DNA from: Liolophura sinensis
Lineage: Eukaryota > Mollusca > Polyplacophora > Chitonida > Chitonidae
Direction: 5' to 3'
DNA length: 64,000 bases
Assembly (NCBI RefSeq): GCF_032854445.1
Contig: NC_088297.1
Coordinates: forward strand, 18,427,127 to 18,491,126
The translations under genes and the position numbers were made by a program. A model generated the notes under the pieces. That model searched no databases and was not told the origin of the DNA. It was given only the letters and a program-made list of their open reading frames with translations. Below, in pieces: positions 21,300 to 32,983 of the stretch. Position 1 is the stretch's first letter. Each line of letters starts with the position of its first letter.

Positions 21300-22440
21300 G
21301 CTAGGCGTAATCCGATTTTTTAAAGACGTACAGCACAGAGGGACAAAAAAGACCACTGACAACAATGTGATAGCTGATCTCTCGATTTAATGTTTCTCAG
21401 CTGTCCGACAAAGGCCAGCCGTCGCCTTCTAACTTTGAACGTCTTTTTCAATTTGTAAACAGAGCTGTTTCAAAGCACTGAATACGAGCACCTGTCTTCC
21501 ACGTTTATCATGCAGGACAGTTCTTATCCGACTAGTACTTGGAGAAATATTCTCAGTCAGTCCGAAAGTGCGTCATATGTGATAGCAAATTAGTTTTTTG
21601 CATTGGTTTTCCTTCTACAAGCACGTGTAGTATCCCTGGATAAATGCTTGATAAAAATTTTTTCTTGCGGTTTATTGATCATAGCATATGCACACCGACG
21701 TGTAAATATTAGCACCTTAACCTGCATTGCTTTAATGTCATCATATGATGGCTGTCACACTGTCGTCGCTGTTCTGGTTTTACTCTCCGTGCCGTTCGTC
21801 TTTAACTGTATTGCATGTCTTTATATTGGAAAAAATGTCGTTAGTACATTGTAAAAGGCTACGATATAGAGGTAGTATTACTTAGCAAATTACCGTTGAA
21901 ATCCGATCACTTATTAGTAAATCTACTTTAAGAACTAGCAACGTACGCAAGTATTTGCACCACGCCTGAGGCAGAATTAGATCAAAAAGAACACGTATTA
22001 AAGGCGATTTTAACCAAAGTGCCACTGTCAGTGCCAACACATTACATAAGCATGACAGTGTGGAGGATGGCTATGTTTATTGATTCGTGATGAATTAGGT
22101 CGCCACCTAGGATATATGAACAGCTGCAATCAAAGCCCAACAGAGATATCATTATCGGAAATTCATATACTAACATGGTATAGGATTTGTATATAATTAC
22201 AGTGACAGTGTGATGGTTGGCGAATGGTCACACCTAACCGGTGAAATATGGCCTATTTTCATTTTCTTCCGTTAGGGTTGCGGATTTCACTCATTTGCCT
22301 AGATCATTTATTCCGTCCTCTCACCATCATTCAACACGGTTGACAACTACTCTATGCATGGTTTCGTCCTAGTTTCGTCCCTTTATATATCTTCTTAGTT
22401 CTTTGGTGGATTGTGTTATACGTCGTTTTGTGTATTCAAG
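21300..22440. other. Shared A/B sequence, no gene seen
   Basis: Aligns with 44620-45766. Contains another short family-3 piece near 21745-21800. Nothing else recognised. Confidence 0.5.
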
Positions 22441-23452
22441 TTGCAACTGACATATCCATCTGGACCTCTCCGCAATTACGGGAACCAAAGTGTATAAACC
22501 ATGGATCTGACATATCCATCTGGATCCCTCCACAATTACGTGTAGCAAGGTGTAAAAACCATGGATCTGACATATCCGTCTAGATCCCTCCACGATTACG
22601 GGTAGCAAATTGTATAAACCATGGATCTGATATGTCCATCTGGATCCCTCCACAATTACGGGTAGCAAATTGTATAAACCATGGATCTGATATGTCCATC
22701 TGGATCCCTCCATGATTACGGGTAGCAAATTGTATAAACCATGGATCTGACATGTCCATCTGGATCCCTCCACAATTACGGGTAGCAAATTGTATAAACC
22801 ATGGATCTGGCATATCCTTCTGGATCCCTCCACAATTACGGGTAGCAAATTGTATAAACCATGGATCTGATATGTCCATCTGGATCCCTCCACAATTACG
22901 GGTAGCAAATTGTATAAACCATGGATCTGGCATATCCTTCTGGATCCCTCCACAATTACGGGTAGCAAATTGTATAAACCATGGATCTGGCATATCCTTC
23001 TGGATCCCTCCACAATTACGGGTAGCAAATTGTATAAACCATGGATCTGATATGTCCATCTGGATCCCTCCACAATTACGGGTAGCAAATTGTATAAACC
23101 ATGGATCTGGCATATCCATCTGGATCCCTCCACAATTACGGGTAGCAAATTGTATAAACCATGGATCTGATATGTCCATCTGGATCCCTCCACAATTACG
23201 GGTAGCAAATTGTATAAACCATGGATCTGGCATATCCTTCTGGATCCCTCCACAATTACGGGTAGCAAATTGTATAAACCATGGATCTGATATGTCCATC
23301 TGGATCCCTCCACAATTGCGGGTAGCAAATTGTATAAACCATGGATCTGACATATCCTTCTGGATCCCTCCACAATTACGGGTAGCAAATTGTATAAACC
23401 ATGGATCTGACATATCCTTCTGGATCCCTCCACAATTATGGGCAGCAAATTA
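22441..23452. repeat. 60-bp tandem repeat, 17 units (copy A)
   Basis: Seventeen 60-bp units, each containing TGGATCCCTCCACAATTACG and AAATTGTATAAACCATGG. Outer units are diverged; inner units are nearly identical and alternate between a CATATCCTTC type and a TATGTCCATC type, typical of growth by unequal exchange. The copy B array (45767-46000) has four units that match the first three and the last unit here. Because 60 is a multiple of three, three frames are open for 233-362 codons; none should be called a gene. Confidence 0.97.
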
Positions 23453-24258
23453 ATCATAATCAGGATACGGGCTTTTTATTTGTTCTATTTTAATTCTTGC
23501 TTTTGGAGTTATAAACACGCGGGGCATGGACAAAGAAGTTAAACTATAACATTTTGCGGCCATTTCTTGACCGCATTCAACAGGCACCAGACTGCTCATT
23601 TGGTCTGTCCCATGACTGGCCATGGCAATTTAATTATCAGTGTAAACTAAATGGTGTTTGGCAGGAATCAATATCTATTGAACATTTTTTGTGGTTAAAC
23701 TCTACGTCTCCAGCTGCACAAATAGTTCCAGGTTGTCTTAATCACACTTTGGTGCTGTCTCATAAAATGGAAGATGTGGGAACGTTTCATAAAACTATTG
23801 AAGTTAATTAAATTCCCTCAGATCACAGTTTTTGCATAAGTCCATCTTAGCACGATTCTTAACATAATTCCATACACTTCATAAGTATACCATTATACTG
23901 CTTAAAGAAAACGTTTTGCTTAAGCAAAAGAGCTTAAAACGTTTCGAGAAACTGGGTTTTAGTATTTCTCTTGTACAGAAATTTCCAGTTAAAAGTCTTG
24001 TTTTGTTTTTATCGGCCACTTGAAAAGCAAGATTTCGGACATCAGAGTGGACCATCCACACATTTTTTTCTACGACAAATATGCAGTTAACTAGATCTTG
24101 TTCTATTCAAGGCAGGAAAACGGCAACGTATGCAAAAGAAAGGAGAATGTGTCAACAAGACACAAGACCTTTCGCAAACGTGTGGTATGCACGTCTGTAC
24201 ACTTATGTTTAACGTCCTTTTTCAACGAACGGCCAAAAGTCGTTTGGTGTGTGTACGA
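23453..24258. other. Shared A/B sequence with an unconvincing open frame
   Basis: A + strand frame near 23554-23811 (about 85 codons) has a longer partner in copy B (46100-46414). They differ by several residue changes, and copy A gains a stop, so this is not clearly a gene. Contains one short inverted pair near 23890-23945 (GCTTAA/TTAAGC type). Confidence 0.4.
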
Positions 24259-24424
24259 ATACTGTGTTTTCTTGTGGCAAGATGAGTACATGCCGCCAGT
24301 AAATGTATGCGTCCTATCACAGCCGTCAACCAGTAAGGACGTCTCAGTATTTCAATAATCCCCAAAAAGAACGTATAACACAAATCACAAAATAAAAGTG
24401 GTTCTTATGAAAGAAATAAGAATG

Positions 24425-24500
24425 TATATAAAGGGCGAAAAATAGGACGGAATCGTGCAAGAGAAGCAGTCAACAGTTTTCAATAATGTTGGAAATACGC
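24425..24500 (+). promoter_or_regulatory. Candidate TATA core promoter, copy B
   Basis: TATATAAAG followed about 30 bases later by GAGAAGCAGTCAACAG, as at 165 and 46973. Confidence 0.3.
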
Positions 24501-25907
24501 AAGGTATGCTTTATTCGACTGAATGAAATCAGTATTCTAATCGTGTACCATGCTAGAATATCAGTTGTAGACAGCAAAATGTGTGTCTCAGTTGCGCTTT
24601 GATTACATTATTATGACCAACACCCCAGCAGCTTTGAAAGCAAGTGAAGAAAATCAAATGGTACTGAAAACACCTTGAAAATTAATTATTAATTATATTT
24701 TATTGGGGTTTTTGTCGATGTACTGATGAATATTTCACTTATACCACGGCGGCCAGCATTATGGTGTAGGAAACTAGGCAGAATCTATGTGTCCAAACAA
24801 ACGTTCGTATTTTTCCTGTCAACCAAGATGGACGTACCAGGTCGGTCATGGCAAGGCCAATTCAGAACACGGCGTACAAGCTACCAAAGTACTAAGAAAG
24901 ACGTTGTTGGAAAGATGTTGTTGGAAAGTACTGATAAACTCATCTGTTTGAGAAGGACTTTTTTTAAATAGTTTCTCCAGAGTATAGATCTTTATGGAAC
25001 ACGTTGATATTGCGGCAAATGTGATATCAAGCTTCTGTACAAGAGCCTGATACTAATTCTTGCACAGAGTTCTTAAGGTCATCAAGTACCTTCCGCACGG
25101 TAGGATCCTCCAGAACTTGCACGGCTATCACATGAACATTAGTACTGATATGGTGCATAGCACACACAACCTTCTTTTTAACTAGCTCAAGCTAAGTGTC
25201 AAGGACTAAAGGTTCAAGACCCGTTTTCAAAACAAAAACTCACATAAAACATCAGTTCCTAGACAAGTATGCAAAAATACTGTACACAGTATAGATAGTA
25301 AATAAAGCTGGTGATCCAAAGGAGAAAACAGTGGTCAGTTTTTACTTACGAACGTTAGATTGTCGACTTTCCTGGCATTAATCTAATTCAAAATTCAGAA
25401 TCGTCGACTGTGGATAATTTCCTGGTAAAATACATATACTAATATATAGGTATCGGACTTTTAACTGTTCATAAAAGCATCAGGTTGCTCTAGTATCATT
25501 AGAAAATTTTCATAACTCGTACAACCCACTTCCCCCATATGGAAGATCCCATGCGCTGTCCGATTATTAGGCACGTGTATGCACAATGATTTATTGTCAG
25601 CATAAAGTCCAGGTGCGTAACTAAATAACAATAAAGTACGCACCATTGTGACTTTCTTTTTGTTTAACACCTGGTGTCATATGTTCAAGAAATAAGGATT
25701 TAAAAGTACCCGCTGTTGAAAGAGATTTCAACCAAAATAGATTCAAAGTCTTCAGAGCAAGGTAAAAAATATCGTCAAAGTAATCTAACCTTAAACGATA
25801 GAACGGTTCTGTTGTCTTCCTTCCGTCGCGTGTCCTTGTAGTAGTATTACCATACCAATTTACATAACTTAATTATTCTTTAACTTATTTATTTTCCTTT
25901 TATTTAA

Positions 25908-26050
25908 ATGGTGTTTTACGTCGTATACTCACGACTATTTCACTTCGACCATGTCGGCCAGCATTATAGTGGGAGAACACTGGGCAGAGCCCATGGGAAA
26001 CCCACGACCATCCGCAGATTGCTGCACGACCTTCCCAAATACAAGAGTAT
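25908..26050 (-). repeat. Diverged antisense SINE fragment, copy B
   Basis: Orthologous to the fragment at 1643-1790. Same junctions, so the insertion was inherited through the segmental duplication. Confidence 0.7.
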
Positions 26051-26329
26051 GGGAACACAGTTAAAGATTTTGAAAGGGTGGACAGGGTTGGTGGGCTGAT
26101 ACCTCAAATTCTGTGTAGCCTCAGTGCTTAACTTTCATGAGAAACCGAGTTGACTATTACTTGAATGAACCAGAGAATTTATCTAACCTTAGTAAGTGTC
26201 GATACACGAGTTTATCATTTAAAATAACAAAAATACAAAGTAAACTTGGGATAGACTGCGGAAAGTCAGGTCACAGTGTGACGTCAAATATATGTGAATG
26301 GATATTCTGTCAGCTTACCTGAGTTAAGG

Positions 26330-26665
26330 TCCGCCTGTATAGGCCCCGAATGAGGTAAACTGACAAGTGGCCGTATTTCGCCGGTAACATGTGACCATTT
26401 GCCATTTTTCACACTGTCATCATTGCTTTGCTTTTGCTCTCTGTGTTGTCCCATCCCAGAGGCCAGTCCCCTCTGAATTGTTTTAATGTGATGTGATTTA
26501 ATGTTATGCATTTACGTAAACAGATTGAAAACACTGGCTGTGCTGGGTTGACGGGAGACCGTGTTCCACCGGTTGCGTGTGGCTGTTTGACACGCGTTTG
26601 ACACGCTATCGTCGCTGTTCTGGTTTTACTTTCTGTACTTTTCTATGTACGTCTTTAATTATTCT
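26330..26665 (+). repeat. Dispersed repeat family 3, two-unit copy (B)
   Basis: Two diverged units in tandem. The first is around 26370-26500 with 'CACTGTCATCATTGCTTTGC'; the second is around 26550-26665 with 'CGTCGCTGTTCTGGTTTTAC'. The corresponding copy A segment is shorter by about 160 bp. Confidence 0.5.
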
Positions 26666-26906
26666 CTACAACAGAGGCTGCAAGAATTGTGTGATCCCAT
26701 CCTCGTCGCCAAGATATCATCGATAAAGCCAGGTCAACAACAGAATTTATGTCTTCCATAGGTTATTATGTAGATCCGGGACAGCAATTTCCTGCGAGGC
26801 ATAAAAGTTTTCTATAGTAGCAAAAGGCTAGTAGATTGGTACAAAAAAAAAGAAAGAAAGAAAAAAAGTTACTTCCTTTTAAAAACTGCTACTTGTATGC
26901 AACCAA

Positions 26907-26985
26907 AATGCTGGCCGCCGTCGTATAAGTGAAATATTTTTGAGTACGGCGTAAAACACCAATCAAATAAATAAATACATAAATA
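26907..26985 (+). repeat. SINE 3'-tail fragment, copy B
   Basis: Orthologous to 2759-2835. Confidence 0.75.
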
Positions 26986-27691
26986 AATTACAGCATTAAA
27001 AAAACACACACAAGAAAAACAGTTGTCAGTCGAAATAACGGTCTAAACCCAATAACCTTACTGAAAACTGACGACAGCAGGAGCTCATCGTCAACATGTG
27101 AGAGTATATGAATATACAGAAATCATTAAACTTTAATGTCATCGTTGTTGTTCAAATGTCCTATTTACAACCTTAAGAAACATTCTTCGCGCAGATACAA
27201 ATTTTAGCATGTCACAATTTCATTTTCGTGTGAATTAATTTATATTATTAATCAATGTTTACTTGTAAGAACCTAATGAACAGCGATAAAAATAAAGCTC
27301 TGAAGATATGGATTTACAAAGTCACGTGACTTACCCAGACAGCATGGTCCCAAAACCAACAGCTTGTTCTCACGATCACAATGCATACCATTCTCTGACA
27401 CTTACGTCTGATGATTACTGAACATGCTGGTCTGGTCCATACATCATTAGTCACACCGAAAATTTGCCTTAATCGGCGAAATATTTCCCTCTGCTGGTGT
27501 TTACACAGTATATTACACGGAAGACAATGCGCGCACTCTGCTTGACAAAGAGAAATCACTCTCACGACACAAACAACAAAAAGGACAATACTGGGAAGTG
27601 CAGTCGCTCTCCTTACACCTCTAATGTCTTATTCTAAAGACCAATGAGGTCTTATTCGTCATTTGAGATCTGTTTGAATTATATAATTATT

Positions 27692-27830
27692 TCAAATGGA
27701 GTTTTACGCCGTACTAAAGAATATTTCACTGATATGACCATCAGTATGTTGAGAGGAAACCAGACACAGTCCGAGGGAATCCCACGAGCATCCCCACGCT
27801 GCTGAAAGACATTCCCCTCGATAGCACTTG
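27692..27830 (-). repeat. Diverged antisense SINE fragment, copy B
   Basis: Orthologous to 3546-3690. Confidence 0.65.
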
Positions 27831-29084
27831 TATGAAAGTTGTGCTTCGTGCAAAACGTAACACGACGAGGACTGTTCACTTAGGTTTACTAGGACAAGTC
27901 GTTCACAAACTTGTACAATGTCAGTTATATGAATAAAACCACGTGTTACACTACCCTTTCGTCAGGAACATGTAACACCACAAGCTGTGTACATGGATAT
28001 GTTGGAAATTTATTTTCTTGCAAGAACAAAATGAAATCAGAACACTTTCCCAATTCATAATGTTAAACCCCATAAGCTCAGGTTCGATGGCAAGAACCCA
28101 TTTCCATTGCTACTTAAATCAGACGTTTATCACTCTACTTTCTAGCACGTGTCACTGTCATTTATGAGATTTCTGGGCTGTTTCAGTCGCGATTCATACT
28201 TGTTTGAAAGTATCGCTAACACAGAATACCCGTGTAGTTCAAGAGTGAAAATATAAACAACTTACTGCAGTGTATCCGGTTTCAAATAATAGAAATATAA
28301 ACAGTTCACATCACTGTTGCTGGAACGGAACATCCGGGTAATCCAATAATGAAAATATAGACAGTTCACTACACAAACTATCCAGGTATCCCTGGAATGA
28401 AAATATAGACATTTTACTGTACTATTAGTGTACCAGAATATGCCTCCTGTAATGCCGCCTGTAATTGACAGGCGTCTGAATTCCAGTTGATAAGTGTGGC
28501 CTTCAAGTAAGCCGACACAGATACAAGGCGTCAGGTCAACAGGGTGATATGTGTACGAACAACAACCTTAACACGTGTATGTGTGTGAGCGTGCCGTTGG
28601 AACTGAATGCGCTTACATCTCCCGAAAAGAGCATTACTTCCAGTGCATATATGACCACAGTCTGTATTTCTTCGGACAATGGTGAGAACTGGCTTACCCT
28701 GATACGACGTTATTTAGCAGATGGATATTAGTCGTTTTGTTGTAGTTGTAGATGTGGATGTTGAAGCCTCCATCAGACATCGGCCCACGGGGATTGGTGC
28801 ACTTACAAAGTACATCTCCGACGTACTATGTAAGATGCAAGAAGTTCAACTAGCACAAGAGGGAGGAAGCAACTGACATAAGACCTGAGAATTTTGGATA
28901 TTTCGCGGTGTTGGCTTTCTGAAAGTGAGCTATAATTGTTGAAAAGCTGTATGTTTTTGTGTCCAGTTATTTGCATTTGTTTGAAGGTACATTATGATTG
29001 CTTCTGGGCGAGTCGCTTTCTGGCCATGCAGACTTACAGTGGCGTTTAATTCAGTTGACTCAGTTTATTTTCATTTAGATCAAA

Positions 29085-29492
29085 TTAGTGTTGTATACCA
29101 CTTCCCGTAGGTTGTATGTTCACGAGTACTGTGTCTGCAGTGGGCGCATGCGTTGCTGGTGCGATTTTACATAATCTGCGAGGTGAAAGTTCAGCTGTGT
29201 AATCAGCACCGGATTCTGCTACTAGAGGTGAAAGTTCAGCTGTGTAATCAGCACCGGATTCTGCTACTAGAGGTGAAAGTTCAGCTGTGTAATCAGCACC
29301 GGATTCTGCTACTAGAGGTGAAAGTTCAGCTGTGTAATCAGCACCGGATTCTCCTACTAGAGGTGAAAGTTCAGCTGTGTAATCAGCACCGGATTCTCCT
29401 ACTTGTACATATTGTTCACACAAATTTAGTGTATCCCCTTCTCCGCGATTGTCCATGGTAACAAACTCTCCGATTTTCAGTCGTTCCAGCAT
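29085..29492 (-). other. Possible coding minisatellite frame (unrecognised)
   Basis: A 135-codon - strand frame that starts MLERLKIGEFVT, runs through five copies of a 15-residue acidic repeat (VGESGADYTAELSPL, some units VAESG) and ends in RRLCKIAPATHAPTADTV. Copy C has the same length frame with about five residue changes; copy A (5373-5705 region) is frameshifted. A 45-bp period guarantees openness once one unit is open, so length is not evidence of coding. No signal peptide or membrane segment is seen. It could be an exon with a repeated segment, or only a minisatellite. Confidence 0.25.
29181..29405 (-). repeat. 45-bp minisatellite, five units (copy B)
   Basis: Five exact-length units. 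Together with flanking sequence it forms a 135-codon open frame on the - strand (29085-29492) that reads MLERLKIGEFVTMDNRGEG and then five 15-residue repeats. Copy C has a matching 135-codon frame (51854-52261). I do not recognise a protein, I see no clear splice sites that settle it, and copy A is broken, so coding status is open. Confidence 0.95.
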
Positions 29493-29725
29493 GATTTTGT
29501 CCCAGAAATGCAGACAAAATCACGTAGGAAAAAAAATCACGTCTTCCGTTTGAATCTTTTGAATGGCTGATTTTTATGAATGAACTTCTGTGAGCCAATC
29601 AAGTAGATCTCTCATTAGTGTTAGCAAAAGGTGGGATACGACATTTATCCCACCCCTTTATCCCTTGCCCTGAGACACATTTATGGGATAAATGTATCTA
29701 CTCCATTATTAGAAATCATGCATAC

Positions 29726-29933
29726 ATTTGATTTTATTCATTCATTTGATTGATTTTTTACGCCTTACTCAAGAATATTTCACTTATGCGACGGCGGCCA
29801 GCATTATGGCGGGTGGAAATCGGAGAGGAAGCCAGCATGAGCTGGATTTGAACTCACAGCGACGGCGTTGGTGAGAGGCTTCTAGGTCATTACGCCGCGC
29901 TAGTGCGCTAACCAACTCAGCCACGGAGGCCTC
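29726..29933 (-). repeat. Antisense SINE with internal deletion, copy B only
   Basis: Reverse-oriented SINE: tail first (TTACGCCTTACTCAAGAATA), core start (GGCCAGCATTATGGCGGGTG), then tRNA-like head ending CTCAGCCACGGAGG. About 65 bases of the core are missing. A 7-bp TGCATAC flanks it (29719-29725 and 29934-29940). It lies in a block of about 430 bp absent from copies A and C. Confidence 0.75.
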
Positions 29934-30178
29934 TGCATACCTATGAGGCACAGTCATCATTTATATATACCGGAGTATTACTGAATATGCGTCAAACAAC
30001 AAAAGCGTTTTGGGCGGTGCATTATCAGTCATTTGGAAAATTTAGTCTTTCATCCCTAGTTTCCCGGGTAAAGAAAATTCATTTGTAAAATAATCACTAA
30101 CAGACGACTTTAGTATGTAATGTGGCTTCCTATCTGGATTTATGCAAATTACATAACTTGCTGTTGTTTGTAGAAATG

Positions 30179-30451
30179 GATGGGGCCTCTGTGGCTCAGT
30201 TGGTTAGCGCGCTAGCGCAGCGTGATGCCCCAGCAGTCTGTCACCAATGCGGTCTCTTTGAGTTCAAGCCCAGCTCATCCTGGCTTCCTCTCCGGCCGTA
30301 CGTGGGAAGGTATGTCAGCAACCTGCGGATGGTCGAGGGTTTCCCCCGGGCTCTGCCCGGTTTCCACCCACCATAATGCTGGCCGCCGTCGTATAAGTGA
30401 AATATTCTTGAGTACTGCGTAAAACACCAATCAAATAGATAAATAAATAAA
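30179..30451 (+). repeat. SINE with target-site duplication, copy B
   Basis: Orthologous to 5847-6117. TSD TGTAGAAATG at 30169-30178 and 30452-30461. Its A box is intact (TGGCTCAGTTGG). It lies in the intron about 110 bp upstream of the first visible GCNT exon. Confidence 0.9.
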
Positions 30452-30560
30452 TGTAGAAATGAGTACCCCGTCTTAAATAATTCCTTACGCCCAGTGCCCA
30501 GTTACTGAAAATGTATTAGCTAATATTCGTATTAAGGTATATTTTATATTTCAATTTTAG

Positions 30561-30927
30561 CCAAACCAGCAGCCACCGTAGATATCGAACAGGCGGAGAG
30601 ACTGCTCAGAGCCATTTACCAGCCTCAGAATTACTACTGTATCCACGTGGACAGAAAGTCAGAGGACTCCATTAAAAACGGGATGAAAGCCGTGGCGAAG
30701 TGTTTTGACAACGTATTTCTTGTGGAGAAACCAGTTGCTGTAGTGTGGGGAAAATTTACGGTCCTAGAAGCGGAACTTCTCTGTCTGAAGGAATTATGGG
30801 CGTACCAAAAGTGGAAATACTTCATCAATCTGACGGGACAGGAATTTCCTCTGAAGATCAACTTTGAGCTTGTGAAAATTCTAAAGGCTTATAATGGTTC
30901 CAACAATCTAGAAGGCACGCGGGGAAG
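30561..30927 (+). CDS. GCNT-like beta-1,6-GlcNAc-transferase, internal exon
   Basis: First of three visible exons of a glycosyltransferase family 14 enzyme. It follows the acceptor CAATTTTAG, starts with two bases of a split codon and ends in phase 2 before GTAAGTG. It encodes about 122 residues. Family landmarks are AERLLRAIYQPQNYYCIHVD (the YC-HVD strand near the donor site), WGKFTVLEAELLCLKEL, and YFINLTGQEFPLKINFEL (the NL-GQ-FPLKTN motif). The enzyme adds GlcNAc in beta-1,6 linkage to O-glycan cores in the Golgi, using UDP-GlcNAc. The cytoplasmic tail, membrane anchor and stem (about 120 residues in vertebrate GCNT1) are not found upstream in copy B. They may lie in exons I could not recognise, or the gene may be partial. 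Confidence 0.9.
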
Positions 30928-31198
30928 GTAAGTGTGTCATCTCTGTTTTCTGCACTTACGTTCATGTGTAATTCAATCATTATTTGTATCTAACACTTTT
31001 GTAAAAAGCGAAAGATATTCATTTGGATATCTCCGTCCATGCATTTACCGCGCCTTGCTTTATGTGCAGGTATGTTTCAAAATGTTGTCCGACTTTGGCA
31101 AACTTTATTCTTAGGTTTCTTCTGTGTAACCTAGGAGGACGTAAACAAATAACTTATTCATTATGAATTAATTCTCTTATTCTCTATCAATAAACAAC

Positions 31199-31425
31199 CA
31201 ACGCAGCCGCTGCAATTTCAAGCCCAGTTCATGCTAGCTTCCTCTCTGGCCGTTCGTGGAAAGGTCTGACGGCAACCTGCGGATAGTTGTGGATTTCCAG
31301 CGGTTTCTACCCGGTTTCTTTCTACCATAAAGCTGGCCGCCGTCCTATAAGGGAAATATTCTTGAATAAAAAATATTCTTGGCATAAAACACCAATCAAA
31401 TAAATAAATAAATAAATTAAACATT
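31199..31425 (+). repeat. 5'-truncated SINE in GCNT intron
   Basis: B-box-like GCAATTTCAAGCCCAG, core (AACCTGCGGATAGTTGTGG) and AAATA tail. The tRNA head is missing. No target duplication was found. Confidence 0.8.
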
Positions 31426-31639
31426 TATTATGTTTAACGTGTTTCTAAATGTAAAGAAATCAATCTGTAAACAGATTCAAGCTAATTAGTCAACGTGTCA
31501 TTCACATACCTGAATAGACTAGAGACCCATTTCCCACCCAGCACACGTGTTACCCTATGACAGTCTTTCAAATAAGATCGCCATCATAAGTAGGGAGGTG
31601 TTGTACATGCACGAAAAACAACGGCCATTGATTTCAGTA

Positions 31640-31975
31640 CTGGTCATTTGGTTATGAATCTATGCGTCGAAACAAACATTCCAATACCAGCCGTCAACCA
31701 TTTAGGACGTTCCAGGTCAATAATCGCAAGGCCAATTCAATAAACAACAAATTACACAAAACACCGAAGAACTAAAGTAATATATAAAGTACGACAATAA
31801 GACGTTATCGTGAAAAGAGAAGCAGTCAGCACTTACCAATGCTGTTAGTAAGAAACAATGCATATTCTAGGCGACTGACATCAGTGTTCCAATCGTGTAT
31901 CATGCTAGAATATAAATTGTCGATAATAAATTATGCATCTCATTTGTGATTTGATTGCAATTTTTAATATATCTA
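31640..31975 (+). repeat. Diverged copy of the 24.3-24.6 kb segment, in GCNT intron
   Basis: Collinear with about 24320-24610. Shared blocks are GCCGTCAACCA...AGGACGT, a TATATAAAG box, GAGAAGCAGTCA and 'ATCATGCTAGAATAT'. Similarity looks much lower than between A, B and C, so this is an older duplicate or a member of a dispersed repeat family. Confidence 0.55.
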
Positions 31976-32506
31976 ACGTGGCGAGCTACACGCGATGAAT
32001 ATACAGCCCCCTAGCCTTGGGTTAAGCGGGATCAGACACAATCATGAAGTAGAGCATCATAGATTCTGGAAGTCCTATCCCTATTTACTTACAACAAAGT
32101 TATGCTCATTGTACAGTCATTCTGACTTTGCACCAAACTGGCGTTGTTGCACATGCTGGACAAGCAAGTCAGCAAGCATTTACTGCTGTAAAATGCACAG
32201 AAAGCGAGCGCACACTGACTTCAACAACACTGCGCACATAAGATTGTTGGTTTATGGCGTGCATCATCTATGTTTTGGCTTTGAAAACGCCAAATATTCT
32301 AATTCACTCATTCACTCACGGATTGTTGGTTCTGCTGGTAATGAATAACCTACATAACATATAGACTGATATAGCATTTGTAAGTGTGGACTTTTGCATG
32401 TGCTTTATTCTATACCTAATGCTGGTCACTGTATATAGTAACTCACAACATAGCGAGTACATAACACAGAGTATAGAACTGAATATGTCTTAACATGTAT
32501 CTGCAG

Positions 32507-32733
32507 AGCTAATACAGACCGTTGGAAGAATGCTGGCCCCCCACCGCACGGGATCATTCCCACTAAGGGGGCTGTCCACATCACAGCCTCAAGGGGGTAC
32601 GTCGACTTTCTTCTACACAATCAAACTGCCTTGGACTTTCTGGAGTGGGTGAAGAAGACGCGAGTTCCCGATGAAACGTTTTTCGCATCATTAAACCACA
32701 ATCCCTTTCTGGAAGTTCCAGGTTCCTATAAAG
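32507..32733 (+). CDS. GCNT-like transferase, second visible exon
   Basis: Follows the acceptor CTGCAG and joins the previous exon in phase 2 (split Arg codon). It ends in phase 1 before GTAATG and encodes about 75 residues. It contains the acceptor-loop region (GAVHITASRGYVDFLLHN) and LEWVKKTRVPDETFFASLNH. This is the PDE motif, whose Glu is the catalytic base in the mouse core-2 enzyme, followed by NPFLEVPGSYK. Immediately after the donor, a 74-75-bp unit repeats about 2.7 times and re-creates donor-like sites. Confidence 0.9.
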
Positions 32734-32935
32734 GTAATGTGACTTAAGTGTACCACATGCAAAAATAAACTAGAATCCTCATCTGGGAGACCCTGGTCTT
32801 TTCGGAGGTAATGTGACTTAAGTGAACCACACGTGAAAATAAACAATAATCGTCACCTGGGAGATTCAGGGTATTTTTAAAGGTGATGTTAGCCAAGCCA
32901 ACAAGTAAAAAATAAACCAAAATCTTCACGATGGT
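32732..32935 (+). repeat. Tandem triplication at a GCNT splice donor
   Basis: Unit of 74-75 bp starting AGGTAATGTGACTTAAGTG at 32732, again at 32806, and a diverged third at 32881 (AGGTGATGTTAGCC). Each unit ends in a piece resembling the exon end (CCAGGTTCCTATAA, CCCTGGTCTTTTCGG). In-frame stops follow the first donor, so only the first makes the full protein. Confidence 0.8.
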
Positions 32936-32983
32936 ATTACATAATTTTATGTAGCTAATGTGAATCATTGCCATTGATACTAG

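Larger units (their letters stand above)
1..24258 (+). repeat. Segmental tandem duplication, copy A
   Basis: First of three head-to-tail copies. Bases 1-6247 align with 24259-30581 (copy B) and 46806-52915 (copy C). Bases 6248-8218 align only with copy C (52916-about 54595). Bases 8419-8702 align with copy B 37349-37640. Bases 15770-24258 align with copy B 37636-46805. Divergence is a few percent, with substitutions and many one-base indels. Specific to A are the LTR retrotransposon (8703-15769), the SINE at 6776-7050 and the expanded 60-bp array (22441-23452). I find no convincing gene in A apart from the retrotransposon; most open frames are short and differ between copies in a way that suggests no selection. 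Confidence 0.9.

Noticed and set aside
22369-23457. Very long open frames (362 and 277 codons on the - strand, 233 on the + strand)
   Set aside because: They are the same 60-bp satellite read in three frames; the period is a multiple of three, and array length differs between copies.
30179-30260. tRNA gene
   Set aside because: A and B boxes are present, but they are followed by the SINE core, A/T tail and target duplication; no tRNA 3' half.
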